Source: Coxiellaceae bacterium
GTDB lineage: Bacteria > Pseudomonadota > Gammaproteobacteria > Coxiellales > Coxiellaceae
Assembly (NCBI GenBank): GCA_014238445.1
Contig: JABABC010000206.1
Coordinates: 1 to 15,359, forward strand
Length of the DNA: 15,359 bases
Direction: 5' to 3'
The notes under the pieces are model-generated. The model saw only the letters and a program-made list of their open reading frames with translations. It was not told the origin of the DNA and searched no databases. A program made the position numbers and the translations under genes. Each line of letters begins with the position of its first letter. The first letter of the stretch is position 1. Positions 13,788 through 15,359 of the stretch are shown here, in pieces.

Positions 13788-14642
13788 TTAACGGTTGTTG
13801 TGCTGTAGTCTGGGAAGCCATTCGTTTTCCCAGAGTGTGATCCAGTGCCGTGAGTCATTGTTCCAGGGGTGGAATGTTTCTGATTGGAAATTAGGGTACA
13901 GATCACCGTCAGAAAAAATGCCATCGTTAGCAGTCAGGTAAGCTTTAATAGCTTGGTGCCTAGGAATAGGTTCGTGATTCAGTAAGGCATCACAAGCAGT
14001 GAAGTAGGTGGTGGTGTGGAGGGTGTGTTGGATCATCGTATTTTTAAACTCGATCCACTCAGTCTGGTATTTGGCGGCATTAGGCGGTTCTTGATAGAGG
14101 TGTGCGAAGAGATCAAAGCATAGACTTTTGTGTTCAATTTCTTCGACGTTGTGGAATGAAAACAGGAGGGCAATGTCATTGTTAAGTCGATCCCACTGGC
14201 CATGCCAACGTTCAAAAAAATCCTCAGCAATGTGGGCCGTGAAAATTTCAGCCATAACGACAAAGAGTAATCGTTTTTTAAGAGGCAGATTAGGATTGGT
14301 CCATGGTTCAAATGTTTCATCCCATCGTTCAATGATCTCCTTGGCGCGGGTGTAGTGTGAGTCAATTAAGGCTTGATTATAAGCATGGTGAATCTTGGCG
14401 TGTTGAGCTTCTTGAGTGATAAAGGTTTTGCATTCTTTTGCAAGATAGTCGTCTGTAATTAATGGCAGCGCTTCTTTAGCCGTTAAGATAAAAAAACGTT
14501 CACCTGGAACCTGCACAAGGGTGTAGGCATTGTAAAGATTAGAGTAAATCACATCATCGAGTATACAATGAAATGGCGGACTAAATGTGAGCCGGCTTAT
14601 ATCATAGTGCCGGTTGATTAATGTATGGATATCATCATTCAT
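13788..14642 (-). CDS. Predicted metal-dependent hydrolase (COG3687 / PF10118 type)
   Basis: The 284-residue product carries the family's series of conserved acidic and His motifs in predicted helices: PGERFF (E48), FITQEAQHAKIHH (E78, H81, H85), MAEIFTAHIAEDFFE (E132, H137) and FHNVEEIEHKSLCFDLF (E167, E168, H171). Their spacing resembles ferritin-like di-metal helical bundles, so a metal centre is likely. The family is named a hydrolase by prediction and its substrate is unknown to me. There is no signal peptide, so it should act in the cytosol. ATG 14642 has a weak ribosome binding site (GAGC) but follows a strong extended -10 promoter closely. The C-terminus is complete, ending PRLQHNNR. 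Confidence 0.82.
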   Translation of the reverse strand: MNDDIHTLINRHYDISRLTFSPPFHCILDDVIYSNLYNAYTLVQVPGERFFILTAKEALPLITDDYLAKECKTFITQEAQHAKIHHAYNQALIDSHYTRAKEIIERWDETFEPWTNPNLPLKKRLLFVVMAEIFTAHIAEDFFERWHGQWDRLNNDIALLFSFHNVEEIEHKSLCFDLFAHLYQEPPNAAKYQTEWIEFKNTMIQHTLHTTTYFTACDALLNHEPIPRHQAIKAYLTANDGIFSDGDLYPNFQSETFHPWNNDSRHWITLWENEWLPRLQHNNR

Positions 14643-14651
14643 GGTTTTGCT

Positions 14652-14684
14652 CGATAAATATCGTCTTTCAGCGTCATTATAGCA
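14652..14684 (-). promoter_or_regulatory. Extended -10 promoter and leader dyad of the hydrolase gene
   Basis: The minus strand reads TGC-TATAAT (14684-14676), a perfect extended -10, which needs no strong -35. The predicted start near 14669 gives a leader of about 27 nt. That leader contains the dyad CGATA-aa-TATCG (14663-14652), a possible operator or small hairpin beside the start codon. Confidence 0.5.
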
Positions 14685-14814
14685 GATTTAATCCTGTTTT
14701 TTTTGAGAGCATTGTCAGCGTGTTATTAGCTATACCTTGTTTTTCGAGTAAGCGTGTGTGATAGATCTAGCTTGCTCTTTTATAGCATGCTTGCCGGAGG
14801 GACACGAACAACAA

Positions 14815-15044
14815 ACGCCAGCATGCAATACTGATCACCACGCATGATAAAGCAAAATACAGTGGGTCTTTACCATGAACATGCTCAGTATCGGAAAAAG
14901 TGCCGTGAGTGTCACAGCAACTACACCTTTGCGTTTTATGGTTCTATCGCAAATACATCATCATACTCAAATGGAGTTCAATGCTAGTCGACGGTCAGCA
15001 CAGAGATCGCCACACCGATCACTCCGGTGATCATGAGGTACTCA
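14815..15044 (+). mobile_element. Degenerate IS1-type transposase N-terminus (InsA-like relic)
   Basis: Translated fragments line up in order with an IS1-family InsA. PACNTDHH (frame 14818) resembles the first zinc-finger half. After a frameshift, the frame from 14844 gives IKQNTVGLYHEHAQYRKKC, then REC, matching the pattern N-G-x-x-x-G-x-Q-x-Y-x-C-x-x-C, followed by SNYTF. Further on, NGVQC is followed by an in-frame TAG and then STVSTEIATPITPVI, resembling the helix-turn-helix segment NGxGxRxTARxxGxSPxTVI. The CPxC cysteine pair is damaged (TPAC), there is one frameshift and one stop, and no InsB part or terminal inverted repeats are recognised. It is therefore an old relic if real. The assignment rests on motif order recalled from the family, not on an alignment. 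Confidence 0.42.
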
Positions 15045-15290
15045 TAATCCTAAGCTCAGTTAATTATCCCGAACAATACACACCTAACACACTGTTTTAC
15101 GTGCTATTTTATCGCTTAAGAAGCTCACCAAAATTGCTTAAATTAATGGACATCACCGCGCCCTTATGTATATTATACGTAGAAACTCTGATCAGGTCAG
15201 TTTTGTAAGCGTCACTCTCGTATGAAATTTATAGGACAAGCTATCGTATATCTACCTTAGATACACAAAAAAATATGATGGGAGAATTTT

Positions 15291-15359
15291 ATGACAGATT
15301 TCTGTATGCCTCAAGCTAATGAAGATTTTATAGAATGGATTAATGGGCTCAGTCAAGAT
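15291..15359 (+). CDS. Start of an unknown gene, cut by the window edge
   Basis: ATG 15291 has GGGAG at 15280-15284, 6 nt upstream, an excellent initiation context. The 23 codons available read MTDFCMPQANEDFIEW and then INGLSQD, without a stop. There is no signal peptide. Too little is present to suggest a family. Confidence 0.65.
   Translation, partial: MTDFCMPQANEDFIEWINGLSQD

Larger units (their letters stand above)
14643..15290. other. Gene-free region between the hydrolase gene and the right-edge gene
   Basis: No intact gene is visible. The left end is the hydrolase promoter and an isolated T8 run near 14700. The middle (14815-15044) holds the transposase relic described separately. 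A 99-codon GTG-started frame at 14909-15208 runs through the relic and beyond it, but its composition is not protein-like and it lacks a ribosome binding site, so I do not call it. The last 80 bp are AT-rich and should contain the promoter for the gene at 15291, though no clear -35/-10 pair stands out. Confidence 0.5.

Noticed and set aside
14909..15208. 99-codon GTG-started frame on the + strand
   Set aside because: No ribosome binding site, poor protein-like composition, and it overlaps in another frame the better-explained transposase relic.
1..15359. CRISPR arrays, tRNA, rRNA, toxin-antitoxin pairs, phage or defence genes
   Set aside because: Looked for regularly spaced repeats, cloverleaf signatures and short overlapping gene pairs on both strands and found none that could be supported.

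Overview
The window looks like chromosome from a gammaproteobacterium. The proteins that can be recognised (an AroF-like DAHP synthase, class 2 PyrD, Udk, MccB with a thiolase) resemble gammaproteobacterial enzymes. The base composition is moderately AT-rich. Broken genes, a degenerate insertion-sequence relic, and large unrecognised proteins with acidic or Ser/Thr-rich tails suggest a host-associated lineage such as the Legionellales/Coxiellaceae. That placement is inference; no rRNA or other phylogenetic marker is present.

Layout. Positions 1-2541: a small unknown + strand gene, then two minus-strand genes (DAHP synthase followed by an unknown helical protein whose frame continues past its stop codon). 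2618-2941: a small + strand lipoprotein gene. 2942-3309: an AT-rich gap. 3310-6111: a minus-strand pair, acetyl-CoA acetyltransferase then the carboxyltransferase subunit of methylcrotonyl-CoA carboxylase. 6315-8312: a 665-residue protein with eight predicted membrane segments. 8486-10190: a tight + strand pair, a SAM methyltransferase-like protein and pyrD. 10421-12196: a 591-residue unknown minus-strand protein with a basic Ser/Thr-rich tail. 12358-12819: a secreted-protein gene broken by one in-frame TAG. 13029-14642: minus-strand uridine kinase and a COG3687-type metal-dependent hydrolase. 14643-15290: no intact gene, but a probable relic of an IS1-type transposase N-terminus. 15291 to the end: the start of a further gene with a good ribosome binding site.

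Functional threads. PyrD (de novo) and Udk (salvage) both supply pyrimidines. The DAHP synthase feeds the shikimate pathway. The thiolase and MccB would belong to leucine/isovalerate breakdown, but the other genes of that pathway, including the biotin-bearing MccA, are not in the window. No CRISPR array, tRNA, rRNA, prophage or recognisable secretion or defence operon is visible. The most unusual items are the 665-residue membrane protein, whose predicted non-cytoplasmic loop carries six N-x-S/T sequons and two cysteines; the amber-interrupted secreted protein; the 591-residue protein preceded by a long hairpin; and the DAHP synthase with altered residues in two normally invariant segments.
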